The notes below the pieces were generated by a model. That model saw nothing but the letters and a program-made list of their open reading frames with translations, did no database searches and was not told the DNA's origin. This document shows positions 35,102-44,090 of a stretch of DNA of 64,000 bases, in pieces. Position numbers and translations under genes: made by a program. Origin of the DNA: Candidatus Rifleibacteriota bacterium (GTDB taxonomy: Bacteria; Riflebacteria; Ozemobacteria; Ozemobacterales; Ozemobacteraceae). Location: contig JAKQQP010000267.1 in NCBI GenBank assembly GCA_029564115.1, positions 124,001 through 188,000 of the forward strand, written 5' to 3'. How positions within the stretch are numbered: the stretch's first letter is position 1; each line of letters begins with the position of its first letter.

Positions 35102-35710
35102 TCAGCTCCTTTTTTGAGGTGTCTCGTTCATGATAACGCCACTGCTCAAAAACGGATTTAAAAACTTTTTATCATTACGAAATCTGTCATGTTCACTGAA
35201 GATACAGCCACAGTATTTCTGGCGATAGAGCTCGTTCTTCCTTGCCGTCTCATGTGAGCTGCGAAAGCCAGGCCTGAAATCTGTGTAGTGAAATTTGACA
35301 CCAGCGGCTTTACCGGCTTCTTCGCCCACAGAAATCAGCAATTCGTGATTCTGATATGGGCTTATCAGAAGGGTGGTTGTAAAGGCTTCGAATGACAATC
35401 TGGCAGCGGCCTGCGCCACGGCATTCAGGCGCATTCTGTAGCATGTTGCGCAGCGCCCCGGGCCGAAATCACCTTTTAAGGCCAGCAAAAATCGCTCCAG
35501 GCCGTATGAAGCATCTCCGGCAATGAGCTGCAGCCCTAATACATCAGCCATTTTCTGGCATGAGAGCAGGCGTTGGTGATGCTCTACGAATGGGTGGATG
35601 TTGGGGTTTTCCCAGAATATGGCTGTATTGCCCGAACCGGCTGTTTTCTCCAGGATCGGGTAGGACCCTCCCAGGCATGGCCCACAGCAGGTATGCAGCA
35701 GAATTGCCAT
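35102..35710 (-). CDS. queH: Epoxyqueuosine reductase QueH
   Basis: QueH performs the last step of queuosine synthesis, reducing epoxyqueuosine in tRNA. The 202 residues contain the conserved cysteines LLHTCCGPC (Cys8, Cys9, Cys12), GRCATCYRMRL and KYCGCIFSE, plus the phrase FWENPNIHPFVEHHQR. The protein is the non-homologous alternative to QueG. It lies 1 nt from miaB, another tRNA modification gene. Confidence 0.94.
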   Translation of the reverse strand: MAILLHTCCGPCLGGSYPILEKTAGSGNTAIFWENPNIHPFVEHHQRLLSCQKMADVLGLQLIAGDASYGLERFLLALKGDFGPGRCATCYRMRLNAVAQAAARLSFEAFTTTLLISPYQNHELLISVGEEAGKAAGVKFHYTDFRPGFRSSHETARKNELYRQKYCGCIFSEHDRFRNDKKFLNPFLSSGVIMNETPQKRS

Positions 35711-35711
35711 C

Positions 35712-37052
35712 TCAGTCTTCCTTTTCCTCTGCTACAGGCTTACCGGAAAGAGTCCAGTTGCGGGCTTTTTCGACTGTTACTTTGACGAAACTGCCAATAA
35801 GAGATTTGTCACCGGGAAAATCGATAGACCGTCCTGTGCGGGTTTTGCCCACCAAATGCCCCTCATTTCGGGCTGCTTCTGATTCAACCAGCACCTCAAA
35901 AGTCTTTCCGGTCAGTTTCTGGCTCTCTTCAAGACCTATGGCGTTCTGTGCCGATATCAAATCGGCCAGACGGGCTTTTCTCGTTTCTTCATCGATTTGC
36001 CCGGCCATGGCTGCAGCTGCAGTGCCTTCGCGTGGCGAGTAATAATACATGAAGGCGGTTTCATAGCGAACTTTGCGTATCAGGTCGAGAGTTTCGCCAA
36101 ATTCGGTATCGGTTTCGCCCGGAAAACCACAGATAATATCGGTGCTGAGGCTGACGCCGGGTATATGCGAACGCACATTGGCAATCAGCTCAAGATAACG
36201 CTCTCTTGTATAGCCGCGCTTCATTTCATGCAGAATTCTATTGGAACCAGCCTGAACCGGCAGATGATACTGTTCGCAGACCTTTGTCAGAGCTGCCATG
36301 CGCTTTACCGTTTCAAGACTGAAGTCGCGCGGGTGAGAAGTCATAAACCGCACCCATTTGATGCCGTCAATCTGTTCAATGCGCTCAAGAAGCGTGGCAA
36401 AGCCTTCGCTCAACCCCAGATCTTTGCCGTAAGCATTTACGTTCTGGCCCAGAAGGGTAACTTCTTTAACTCCCCGGCCGGCCAGCTCTTTTATGAATTT
36501 TTCAAGCTCGTCGAGCGGTCGGCTGACCTCCGGGCCGCGCACATACGGAACGATACAGTATGAACAAAAATTTGTGCAGCCTCTGATTATATTGACCATT
36601 GCTGAAAAGGGCCGGTGAAGAATTATGCCGTCAGCCGACTCACCGTCAAATGCGCCTCGCGGTGCAAAATTGCCGGTGGTTTTTTCGCTGGCCGCTCTTT
36701 GCAGAAGCAAAGGGAGATCTTCAATGTCATTCGGCCCAAAAACGAGGTCTACCAGTGGAAGAGCCTCGAGCAACTCTCCCTGCATGTTTTGTGCCATGCA
36801 ACCTGCCACGCCTATTATCAGGTCAGCGTTGCGTTTTTTTGCATTTATCAGAGACTGAATTCTGCCGATCAGACGCTGCTCAGCGTGTTGTCGAACACAG
36901 CAGGTGTTGAAAAGAATCAGATCCGCTTCTGATTCATCTTCAGTTTCTGTAAAGCCAAGACCAGCCAGTAAACCACGTATGCGCTGGGCATCGGCCTGGT
37001 TCATCTGGCAGCCAAAAGTTGTTAGCATGAATTTGTGGTGTGAAGTTTTCAT
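35712..37052 (-). CDS. miaB: tRNA methylthiotransferase MiaB
   Basis: MiaB adds a methylthio group to i6A37 of tRNAs. The 446 residues have the UPF0004 domain with cluster cysteines Cys15 (FGCQMN), Cys51 (NTCCVR) and Cys85 (VAGCMA). The radical SAM core has Cys159, Cys163 and Cys166 in CTNFCSYC, followed by IVPYVRGPE. A C-terminal TRAM domain starts near residue 375. The start has no clear ribosome site, but the family N-terminus fits; an extended -10 (TGGTAGAAT) ends 9 nt upstream, so the leader may be almost absent. Confidence 0.96.
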   Translation of the reverse strand: MKTSHHKFMLTTFGCQMNQADAQRIRGLLAGLGFTETEDESEADLILFNTCCVRQHAEQRLIGRIQSLINAKKRNADLIIGVAGCMAQNMQGELLEALPLVDLVFGPNDIEDLPLLLQRAASEKTTGNFAPRGAFDGESADGIILHRPFSAMVNIIRGCTNFCSYCIVPYVRGPEVSRPLDELEKFIKELAGRGVKEVTLLGQNVNAYGKDLGLSEGFATLLERIEQIDGIKWVRFMTSHPRDFSLETVKRMAALTKVCEQYHLPVQAGSNRILHEMKRGYTRERYLELIANVRSHIPGVSLSTDIICGFPGETDTEFGETLDLIRKVRYETAFMYYYSPREGTAAAAMAGQIDEETRKARLADLISAQNAIGLEESQKLTGKTFEVLVESEAARNEGHLVGKTRTGRSIDFPGDKSLIGSFVKVTVEKARNWTLSGKPVAEEKED

Positions 37053-37110
37053 ATCTTGTCATTCTACCACAGCATCAATGCCGCTGCATCAAGCAAAAGA
37101 TTGAAAATCA

Positions 37111-37152
37111 AACGGCCCGCCGATGCGTTTTATTTGCATCGGGCGGGCCGTT
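37111..37152 (-). terminator. Terminator of the salvage operon
   Basis: GC-rich arms at 37111-37126 and 37136-37152 differ by a single bulged G; the loop is 9 nt and AT-rich. It sits 22 nt past the 43-codon ORF on the minus strand and just upstream of miaB. Confidence 0.8.
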
Positions 37153-37173
37153 CAGGCCTTTTTCTTTGTTTGT

Positions 37174-37305
37174 TCAGCCTTTTCTGACTTCGTTGAACAG
37201 GTCAGCCAGCTGATCTAAGGCTGAAAAAGTGTTTCTTACGACTTTCTCCAGGCGAATTTTGTCGTCGTTGTTATCTGGTTTCGTGTGTGAATCTGAGTTT
37301 AACAT
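37174..37305 (-). CDS. Candidate 43-residue protein
   Basis: A short frame starting ATG at 37305 and ending TGA before the operon terminator. The product is polar at the start and then forms an amphipathic helix (KIRLEKVVRNTF, ALDQLADLFNEVRKG). It is 30 nt downstream of the small lipoprotein gene. The ribosome site is weak (AGG 11 nt upstream). I do not recognise it; coding status rests on position and helix pattern alone. Confidence 0.4.
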   Translation of the reverse strand: MLNSDSHTKPDNNDDKIRLEKVVRNTFSALDQLADLFNEVRKG

Positions 37306-37335
37306 TTTGCTTGAACCTGTTTGATCAGTTTAATT

Positions 37336-37500
37336 TCAACTTTCGCTTGGCAAATTGTCAAAGTTCTCAAGATTACCAGGGCCAATGGTGTTGTGACTGG
37401 CCATGGCATCGGCTTCTGTGTCATCAGCTCCACAACCGGTCATCATTATCGGAGTGAGCATTATCGCTGCTGCAACAAGCATCCACAAGAATTTCTTCAC
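37336..37500 (-). CDS. Small 54-residue lipoprotein
   Basis: A GTG at 37500 with GGAGAA eight nt upstream opens a frame for a 54-residue lipoprotein. Basic start VKKFLW, a hydrophobic stretch and MTGC with cysteine near residue 22, then an acidic, Asn/Asp/Glu-rich 32-residue tail. Small lipoproteins of this kind are common and rarely characterised. It follows the second SpoIID gene by 59 nt and likely belongs to the same transcript. A longer frame to 37659 starts inside that gene and would bury the lipobox. Confidence 0.65.
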   Translation of the reverse strand: MKKFLWMLVAAAIMLTPIMMTGCGADDTEADAMASHNTIGPGNLENFDNLPSES

Positions 37501-37559
37501 CTGCAGTTTCTCCTTTGCGCTGAACTTGCAGAGCATATCGGCAGGTGTGGTTTTTTTAT

Positions 37560-39119
37560 TTAGTAGAGTTTGATCAGTTTCGCACCCGGAAAATAATGAA
37601 AAAGTATTTCGCTGAACTTCCAGCCGGCAGCTGCCATACTTTGGGCACCGGTCTGACACATGCCGACGCCATGACCCCAGCCGGCACCTTCAAACTCGGC
37701 ACCATTGATGAAGCCTGAGCGATCACGTTTCCAGGCAACTTTAAAGAAAGAGCTGCGCAGCCCGCCGAACATTTGTCTGATTGGCAGTTCTTTTAAAACA
37801 CTTTTTGTGCCCCTTTCGCCAGAAAGCTTCATGTTGACGATACGGCCAGATACTTCACGCACAAACTCGCCGACATCTTTTATTCGTCCTATGGCCGCTT
37901 TTTTCTCGACTGCTTCCCAGTCTTTGGCTGTGAGTGTTTTTTTCCATCTGAATTTGTCGGCGCCTTCGATGCCAGACACGGCGCACCAGCAGTCGGGAGG
38001 ACGTAAAATAAATGCAGTTGCCTGTTTTTCGTCTGTTAAATCGATGCTGGCAGGTTTGATTAGGTCTGAAACTCCTTGTAGATGAGGGTCTGGATTGGAT
38101 GTCCAGATGTTGTGGTTGGCAGATGAGTGCCCGCCGCAGTTGGCGCCGTAAACCGCATCGACTATTCTGCCGCTATGACTCTTGAGCACTAGCCCGCGTG
38201 TGGGCTTGATCGCTGCGCCGATAGCCTTGTCGGTATTCTGTATCCCTTTGTAGACCTGACAATGCTGCTCGGAACAGAAATCGTAGCCCTCGTGCAGGTG
38301 CCTGACGCCCTTTTTCGAAAGCATCTCACCACGCGCAGCAACGGCTTGAGCTTGTAGAGCGCCGGTCGGAGCCCTGGCAGAAATCTCTGACGGTACGATG
38401 CCGATCAGCAGCTTTTCCAGGTCGGTGTGCTCGATACAGTCGATGACGTTTTCTGTGCCAAATTGAATCTGTAGTTTGCCGGCATATTTTCTGTCTTCAA
38501 AACCATGCCAGGAATAGCCTTTGGCAAATTCGACCTTCTTTAAAATTGTGTGACTATTCGCAAGCAGTTCGATAGCAGAAACAGTCTCAAAAATTGTTTT
38601 GTTCCCCTGCTTGAGAAACAGTTTGCCCTTTGCCGGCCTGATGTTTTCTATGAAAACCCAACTTGAAATATTCTGGGAGGAAAGCTTGTCCTGTAGCAAA
38701 CGGGCTTCTTCTTCCTGAATAAAGACCCCCACGCCGATAAAGACGACTCGATTGTCGGGGTAACCTGCCGCTGGCAGTTCTCCGGCTGTGAAACGATGGG
38801 TGCGATACTGCTTGAAACGATTTTCGATCTCGACAAGCTGCGCTTCATCGAGTGAACTGCCTGAGCCAACCATAAGGTGAAACCGTCTTTGTGACATTGC
38901 CTGCAACAGCCCTTCGATCTGATAAGGTTGATTTGCCCTCAGTTTCCCTGATTTGCCATTGCTCTGCCATGAACCGCCACGCGGCATGATGAATTCAATT
39001 TTTTTAGGGTATTGGGCGACTCTTATCCTTACGGCCGGAGGTTTGCCGAAAATCATCGATGGGATCGCCTGCAGCAAGAAGCACAGGGCAATCAGCACAA
39101 AACTGTTGCGTCTATTCAT
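37560..39119 (-). CDS. SpoIID-domain protein with SPOR-like region
   Basis: A 519-residue secreted protein: signal peptide to about residue 25, a region (about 75-160) with RVVFIGVGVFIQEEEARLLQ that resembles a SPOR peptidoglycan-binding domain, and a SpoIID domain (about 225-519). The latter has LEKLLIGIVPSEISARAP with the likely catalytic Glu, LQAQAVAARGEML, the cysteine pair in FCSEQHCQVYKG and AGWGHGVGMCQTGAQSMA. It overlaps murQ by 8 nt, placing a glycan-strand lytic enzyme within an amino-sugar salvage operon. Confidence 0.9.
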   Translation of the reverse strand: MNRRNSFVLIALCFLLQAIPSMIFGKPPAVRIRVAQYPKKIEFIMPRGGSWQSNGKSGKLRANQPYQIEGLLQAMSQRRFHLMVGSGSSLDEAQLVEIENRFKQYRTHRFTAGELPAAGYPDNRVVFIGVGVFIQEEEARLLQDKLSSQNISSWVFIENIRPAKGKLFLKQGNKTIFETVSAIELLANSHTILKKVEFAKGYSWHGFEDRKYAGKLQIQFGTENVIDCIEHTDLEKLLIGIVPSEISARAPTGALQAQAVAARGEMLSKKGVRHLHEGYDFCSEQHCQVYKGIQNTDKAIGAAIKPTRGLVLKSHSGRIVDAVYGANCGGHSSANHNIWTSNPDPHLQGVSDLIKPASIDLTDEKQATAFILRPPDCWCAVSGIEGADKFRWKKTLTAKDWEAVEKKAAIGRIKDVGEFVREVSGRIVNMKLSGERGTKSVLKELPIRQMFGGLRSSFFKVAWKRDRSGFINGAEFEGAGWGHGVGMCQTGAQSMAAAGWKFSEILFHYFPGAKLIKLY

Positions 39120-40047
39120 GGTCGATTTCCCCCAGAGCTTTGTAAAGAAACCCTTCAGCGTTTTTCAGGCGTATTTTTGCCTGTTCAGTGGTCAGCTCAG
39201 TTCTGGCAAGCAATATGGCCAGTTTTACGTCGCCATCGGCCTCCTGCAGTTTTGCATCAGCAAGATAGTTGGGAACATGACCACCTTCCATGACAATTCG
39301 CAATGCTCTGCGCCTTAGCTTGTCGTTGGTGGCCCGCAGATCGACCATCAAATTTTCAAAGACCTTGCCAATTTTGATCATGCTGATGCTCGAGAGCATA
39401 TTCAACACCATCTTACAGGCAGTGCCACTTTTCAATCTTGTTGAGCCGGTTATTACTTCTGGCCCGACGACTGGGTTGATCAGAACGTCAGTTGCGGGAA
39501 GGGCACCGTAAGGGTTACAGGTTAACAGAACTGTATGTGCGCCTGTCGATCGCGCATACTCGATTCCGCCGGCAACATAGGGTGTTGTGCCAGATGCCGT
39601 TATGCCTACCAGAACGTCATTTTTGCAGAAATTGTTGTCGATCAGATCTGAACGACCAGATGCAAAGCTGTCTTCTGCGCCCTCCGCCGCTTCATACAAA
39701 GCCCGGGTGCCCCCGGCGATGATACCCACGACCATGTCAGGAGAAACGCCAAAAGTGGGAGGGCACTCCGACGCATCCAAAACTCCAAGTCTGCCTGAAG
39801 TGCCGGCTCCGAGATAAATCAGCCGCCCGCCTTTTTTGAAGGCGCTGACAATAAGATCTGTCGCCTGTGAAATGCTTTCAGCGCAGGCTTCTATGGCTTT
39901 GAAGACAGCCTGGTCTTCATTGATGAAATGCTTGACGGCATCGCGGGTGCTGACGCGGTCTATGTATATGGTGCGAGGGTTGCGGGTTTCTGTCAGTGCC
40001 TGCGCAACTTCTAGTTTGTTGTTTTTGCTTTGTTCTGTAGATTTCAT
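39112..40047 (-). CDS. murQ: N-acetylmuramic acid 6-phosphate etherase
   Basis: MurQ cleaves the lactyl ether of MurNAc-6-phosphate to give GlcNAc-6-phosphate, the key step of MurNAc recycling in the cytoplasm. The 311-residue SIS-domain protein has YLGAGTSGRLGVLDASECPP, the EGAEDS catalytic segment and GITASGTTPYVAGGIEYAR, TGSTRLKSGTACKMVLNMLS. Length is normal. It overlaps the kinase gene by ATGA and the SpoIID gene by 8 nt. Confidence 0.97.
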   Translation of the reverse strand: MKSTEQSKNNKLEVAQALTETRNPRTIYIDRVSTRDAVKHFINEDQAVFKAIEACAESISQATDLIVSAFKKGGRLIYLGAGTSGRLGVLDASECPPTFGVSPDMVVGIIAGGTRALYEAAEGAEDSFASGRSDLIDNNFCKNDVLVGITASGTTPYVAGGIEYARSTGAHTVLLTCNPYGALPATDVLINPVVGPEVITGSTRLKSGTACKMVLNMLSSISMIKIGKVFENLMVDLRATNDKLRRRALRIVMEGGHVPNYLADAKLQEADGDVKLAILLARTELTTEQAKIRLKNAEGFLYKALGEIDHE

Positions 40048-40991
40048 TTTGTTGCTCCAGTTTGCAGAAGTTTGGTCAGATCTGCTGATATAAAATCTTT
40101 TTTTGCATGCACCAGCAGCGGGCCCAGAGCCAGCTCATATTGAGGCGGTTGCCAGGTCAGAGGCAGATCACACTGCCTGCATGCTTCTTTGACAATGTCG
40201 GCAAAGGGTGCCCAGCTTTGCCAGAGACCGCCAGAACCGCAGGCGGTGGTCTTTTCGATCTGCAGCTTTTGTAGTAGTTTTTGTGCCGAACTCACAAGTT
40301 TCTGCGTTGATTCCAGAATTATGGCGGTTGCTGGCTGGTTCCCAGAAGCGAAGGCCTCAGTCAGAACGGGCGCGTATCTGCCGAGTCGCTTCTGTATGCC
40401 GGGGTTGCGATAAAGCTCGTCGATGATCCGGTTGCGGTCAGGCTTGTCGAAGTGGTTTCCCCATGAGATGGCAAAGTCTTCAAAACCAGATTCGCCGTCG
40501 AGGTGTCTGAGAACACCTTCGACGGCACGGCGACCAAAATATGCTGCAGATGGCGTTTCATCGAGTAGATAACCCCAGCCGCCCATTCTGGCAGAAACGA
40601 CCCCGTTGACCCCAAACAGAACCGATCCTGTCCCGTTGATGCTTAAAATACCGTCGGTGCCGCCCAGACAGGCGGCGTGGTTGCAAAGGTAATCGGGGTA
40701 AACTTCGAGTTCTTCATAAAATTTATCGGTAAATTGCAGCATTTCTCGCAGACGGGAAGCAGCTGCCCGGTCATTTCCCCCGGCAGCACCGATCAGCCAG
40801 CGGTGCCCCGAAGAGGCTACCGTTTCTGCAATTTGTGATAAACGCAGGCAAATCTGCTTTAGTTCTTCGTTGTCGATTGTTCTTATATTTGCGGCAGCGA
40901 GTTTGAAGTCATGCACCAGACCTGCATGATTGACGCAGGCTCCGGTCAAAGCCGTTCCACCCCAGTCTATGCTTATGGTCAATCCGCTCAT
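40044..40991 (-). CDS. BadF/BcrA-type amino-sugar kinase (MurK/NagK-like)
   Basis: A 315-residue ASKHA-fold kinase. It has the phosphate-1 loop ISIDWGGTALTG, the phosphate-2 region ILSINGTGSVLFGV with GGWGYLLDETPSA and an adenosine motif in TACGSGGLWQSW. Such enzymes phosphorylate GlcNAc, or MurNAc and GlcNAc in the case of MurK. The tight link with murQ (ATGA) suggests it supplies MurNAc-6-phosphate, since ABC import brings in unphosphorylated sugar. Confidence 0.85.
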   Translation of the reverse strand: MSGLTISIDWGGTALTGACVNHAGLVHDFKLAAANIRTIDNEELKQICLRLSQIAETVASSGHRWLIGAAGGNDRAAASRLREMLQFTDKFYEELEVYPDYLCNHAACLGGTDGILSINGTGSVLFGVNGVVSARMGGWGYLLDETPSAAYFGRRAVEGVLRHLDGESGFEDFAISWGNHFDKPDRNRIIDELYRNPGIQKRLGRYAPVLTEAFASGNQPATAIILESTQKLVSSAQKLLQKLQIEKTTACGSGGLWQSWAPFADIVKEACRQCDLPLTWQPPQYELALGPLLVHAKKDFISADLTKLLQTGATK

Positions 40992-41800
40992 TGAATGGCC
41001 CCCTTGCGCATGCCTTCAAGCATATATTTTGAGAAGAACATGAATACTGCAACCATCGGTACTGCCGCCAGTGTCGCTCCGGCCATCAACAGGCCGAAAT
41101 CCATCATCTGCTGATCCTGCAGAGTTGAAAGGCCGACTGTCAGCGTGTAGTTTTGTTCGCTGTTCAGAGTGATGAGAGGCCATAAAAATGCGTTCCACTG
41201 CGTGATGAATGTGAAAATGCCAGAGGTCGCCAGAATCGGCAAAGACAACGGAAAATAGATGTGTCTGAATACCTGATAATGGCTGGCACCATCAATTTGC
41301 GCCGCTTCCGACATTTGCATCGGAATCGAATCCATATATTGTCTGACCATGTAAACGCCGAAAGGCGAGGCTATGGCGGGCAGAATCACCGACCACAGGC
41401 TGTCGAGCATGCCCCATTTGGCCATGAAAAGAAAAAGCGGCAGCATGACGATCTGCCCCGGAACCATCATTGCCGCAAGCAGAAGAATGAACAGACTCTC
41501 GCGACCTTTAAACCGGCCTGCTGAAAAACCAAACGCCGCCAGAGAATTAAAAATTGTCTGGGCGATGGTTACGGCGGCCGAAACCAGCAGAGAGTTTATG
41601 CTCCAGCGTATTATATTGCCAGCCGACAACAATACTTTGAAGTTTTCTAACGAAAATTGCCCGTAGCGGGGTGGGGTGGCGGCCAGAGCTTCTGGGTCGC
41701 TGAAAGCTGTGATCAGCATCCAGACAAGCGGCCCCCCGGTCAGAACAAGTCCGGCGGTCAGCAGCAGCAGTGAAAGTCTGTTGGCATGGTGTCGCTTCAT
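40988..41800 (-). CDS. Sugar ABC transporter permease (MalG type)
   Basis: A 270-residue inner-membrane permease with about six helices and the EAA motif EAAQIDGASHYQVFRHIYFP at the cytoplasmic loop that contacts the ATPase. It is of the MalG/CUT1 class for oligosaccharides or amino sugars. It is coupled by ATGA to the fused binding-protein/permease gene upstream and to the kinase downstream. No ATPase is encoded nearby, so it probably uses a shared MsmX-type ATPase. Confidence 0.92.
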   Translation of the reverse strand: MKRHHANRLSLLLLTAGLVLTGGPLVWMLITAFSDPEALAATPPRYGQFSLENFKVLLSAGNIIRWSINSLLVSAAVTIAQTIFNSLAAFGFSAGRFKGRESLFILLLAAMMVPGQIVMLPLFLFMAKWGMLDSLWSVILPAIASPFGVYMVRQYMDSIPMQMSEAAQIDGASHYQVFRHIYFPLSLPILATSGIFTFITQWNAFLWPLITLNSEQNYTLTVGLSTLQDQQMMDFGLLMAGATLAAVPMVAVFMFFSKYMLEGMRKGAIQ

Positions 41801-44046
41801 GCGAGATACTCGACTTCCTGCTTAGCCAGATACTTTTGCGCAAGGGTGACAATCATTATGGCCAGGAACAGAAGCAGAGCCATCGCTGAAGACAGGCCGA
41901 AATCGAAGTCTCTGAAAGCTGAAGTATAAACCCGGTAAACGACTACCTGTGTAGAAATACCCGGCCCACCGTCAGTCAACATCAGAACCTGAGCAAAAAC
42001 CTGCAGAGCCGCTATGGCACCCGTGATCATCAGAAAAGTCGTGGTGCCCCTCAGAAGGGGCACAGTGATATGCCACCATTTACGTAATGGCCCAGCACCC
42101 TCGAGGTCGGCCGATTCATAGAGCGAGGTCGGTATGTTGGCCATCGAAGCCAGATAAATGAGCATTGCTCCACCCGGAGACTTCAAAATGCCGGAAATGA
42201 TAACCGACCAGAATGCGATATCAGGGTTGGTCAGCCAACCTACCGGTGCCATGCCCAGCCAGCGCAGGGTTGTATTGAACAAGCCAACCTCGGTGTTGAG
42301 CAGCCAGCGCCAGACCATTGTCAAGACAACCACAGAAGCGACGCCGGGTAGATAATAGGCCGCTCTGAAAAAGCTTTTCATACGGCCTCTCATGCCAAAG
42401 ATCAGACTGGCGACGACCAGCGCTGTGAATACGTTGGCCGGAACCACGATAAGGCTGTAGACCATGGTATTGCGGCAGGCCATCATGAATTTGGGGTCAC
42501 TCACTGCTCTAAAAAAGTTTTCGAGAGTGTAACCGCCGACTTCGCCGATGCGATAATCTCTGAATGCCAGAAGCAACGCATCTGCCAGGGGGTAAAAAAG
42601 AAAAAGGCCGGTTATACTGACAGCTGGAATAACCATTATCAGATGGGCCTGTTTCGACAATAAAGCGAAAATCAATGCCAGAAGCGAAATTATCGCCACG
42701 GTTTTCGCAAAAAGACTGCTTTGTCCTATGTCTTCTTTCATAGAACCGCTTTCTTCTGACAGTATTCGCTCTGTTCTTTCGGCGACGGCATTCATGGCCG
42801 GCTGTGGGCTCAGTTTGCCGAGCAGCGCCTGCTGAATAGAAGACGAAAATTCTTCGTCAATCTGGGGCCAGCGACTGTCGGCAAAGGTCGTTTGTCCTTC
42901 CTGCAGTATCTGCCAGGCCGCACTCATGTGTTCGTCGTTTTTATAGATGTTTCCGCTGCTCGCCCGTGTCGGAAACTGGGTATAATGAACCAGGTCGCGC
43001 TGATTTTGGCCGCTGGTAAGAAACCGGGCGAGTTTCATTGCCATTTTTACCCTCTCAAGGTCGGGGTTTCTGAACACGTAGAAACCTGAGATCCCCAGAA
43101 AAGAACCGTTGTTTGCTTCTGTACCTGTGGGGAAATGGACAACCGCGAAGTTCATGGGGAATTTGTTCTTTAGAGCATTTATGCCCCAGAGGCCGAAAGC
43201 TGCAGCGGCAACGCGACGTTCGCGTCCGAAAGCTGTCCAGATATCGTTGGCGGTTCTGCCACCGCTGTCTTCAGGAATAATGCCATCTTTCTTCAGGGAG
43301 TTTACCCAGTCTATTCCTGCGATAAATTCAGGTGAATTCGCAGAAAATTTCATGCTGTCATCGATTATTTGCCCGCCAAAAGTCATTAAAAAGGGCAGGT
43401 TGGCAGTTTCATCTTTCTGATAATACAAGCCGAGCGGGTAATGGCCGTGCTGACCGGCCATGTGTCGTTTGATCTGCAGCATACTGTTTCTGAATTCTTC
43501 TGTGGTCCAGCGCCCCGAGCGCGGTAAAGCGACCCCGGCGGCGGCAAAAGTGTCGGAGTTGAGGTAAAGAAGCTGACCTCCCATATACCACGGCCAGCCA
43601 TAGATTTTGCCTTTGACTTTAAAAGCCCTCAACGCCCCGGGAAAATAGTCTTCCATGTCGCCGGCTTCGAGATATTCATCTATCGGTTCGATAAGATTTT
43701 CTTTGATGAAGAGCAGTGGCACAGTGCCAGGTGCTATATCCGGAGAATTGCCGCTTATGGCTGCAATTTTCAGCTTTTCGTGCCCTCGTTGCCAGGTTAA
43801 TTTCGTGAGTTCAACGCGAACTCCGGGGTGGGCTGCCTCAAATTCTTTTATCTTTCCCGTTATCCAGGTGAAGCGGTCAGTGCTTTGCCCGGCTTCCAGC
43901 CAGCGCGGAAAATCCCATATTTTCAGGGTCATTTCAGCCGATACCCGGCTGCTGAACAGCAGAAACAACAGTGACAAAAAAAAGGCCGAGACTGTTTTGG
44001 GGGAGAGTTTCTTTTTGTCGAGACAACTACCCGATAAAAAGCTCAT
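41797..44046 (-). CDS. Fused sugar-binding protein and MalF-type permease
   Basis: A single 749-residue frame joins an extracellular solute-binding protein family 1 domain and a permease. After a signal or anchor helix (about 18-35), residues 38-437 form the binding domain (MTLKIWDFPRW, GKIYGWPWYMGGQLLYLNSD, FLGISGFYVFRNPDLER). A membrane helix around 447-465 leads to the permease (about 470-749), whose EAA motif reads YESADLEGAGPLRKWWHITV. The coding sequence is continuous with no stop or frameshift. Start at 44046 gives the best signal peptide, though the ribosome site is weak. Confidence 0.9.
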   Translation of the reverse strand: MSFLSGSCLDKKKLSPKTVSAFFLSLLFLLFSSRVSAEMTLKIWDFPRWLEAGQSTDRFTWITGKIKEFEAAHPGVRVELTKLTWQRGHEKLKIAAISGNSPDIAPGTVPLLFIKENLIEPIDEYLEAGDMEDYFPGALRAFKVKGKIYGWPWYMGGQLLYLNSDTFAAAGVALPRSGRWTTEEFRNSMLQIKRHMAGQHGHYPLGLYYQKDETANLPFLMTFGGQIIDDSMKFSANSPEFIAGIDWVNSLKKDGIIPEDSGGRTANDIWTAFGRERRVAAAAFGLWGINALKNKFPMNFAVVHFPTGTEANNGSFLGISGFYVFRNPDLERVKMAMKLARFLTSGQNQRDLVHYTQFPTRASSGNIYKNDEHMSAAWQILQEGQTTFADSRWPQIDEEFSSSIQQALLGKLSPQPAMNAVAERTERILSEESGSMKEDIGQSSLFAKTVAIISLLALIFALLSKQAHLIMVIPAVSITGLFLFYPLADALLLAFRDYRIGEVGGYTLENFFRAVSDPKFMMACRNTMVYSLIVVPANVFTALVVASLIFGMRGRMKSFFRAAYYLPGVASVVVLTMVWRWLLNTEVGLFNTTLRWLGMAPVGWLTNPDIAFWSVIISGILKSPGGAMLIYLASMANIPTSLYESADLEGAGPLRKWWHITVPLLRGTTTFLMITGAIAALQVFAQVLMLTDGGPGISTQVVVYRVYTSAFRDFDFGLSSAMALLLFLAIMIVTLAQKYLAKQEVEYLA

Positions 44047-44061
44047 AATTGGACTTTCACC

Positions 44062-44090
44062 TTGCACAGATAAAATGTTTGGTTTAGAAT
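44062..44090 (+). promoter_or_regulatory. Promoter for the TPR gene at 44.2 kb
   Basis: TTGCAC (44062-44067), 17 bp, TAGAAT (44085-44090). It lies about 105 nt before the TPR ATG, in the gap from the divergent ABC gene. Confidence 0.6.
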
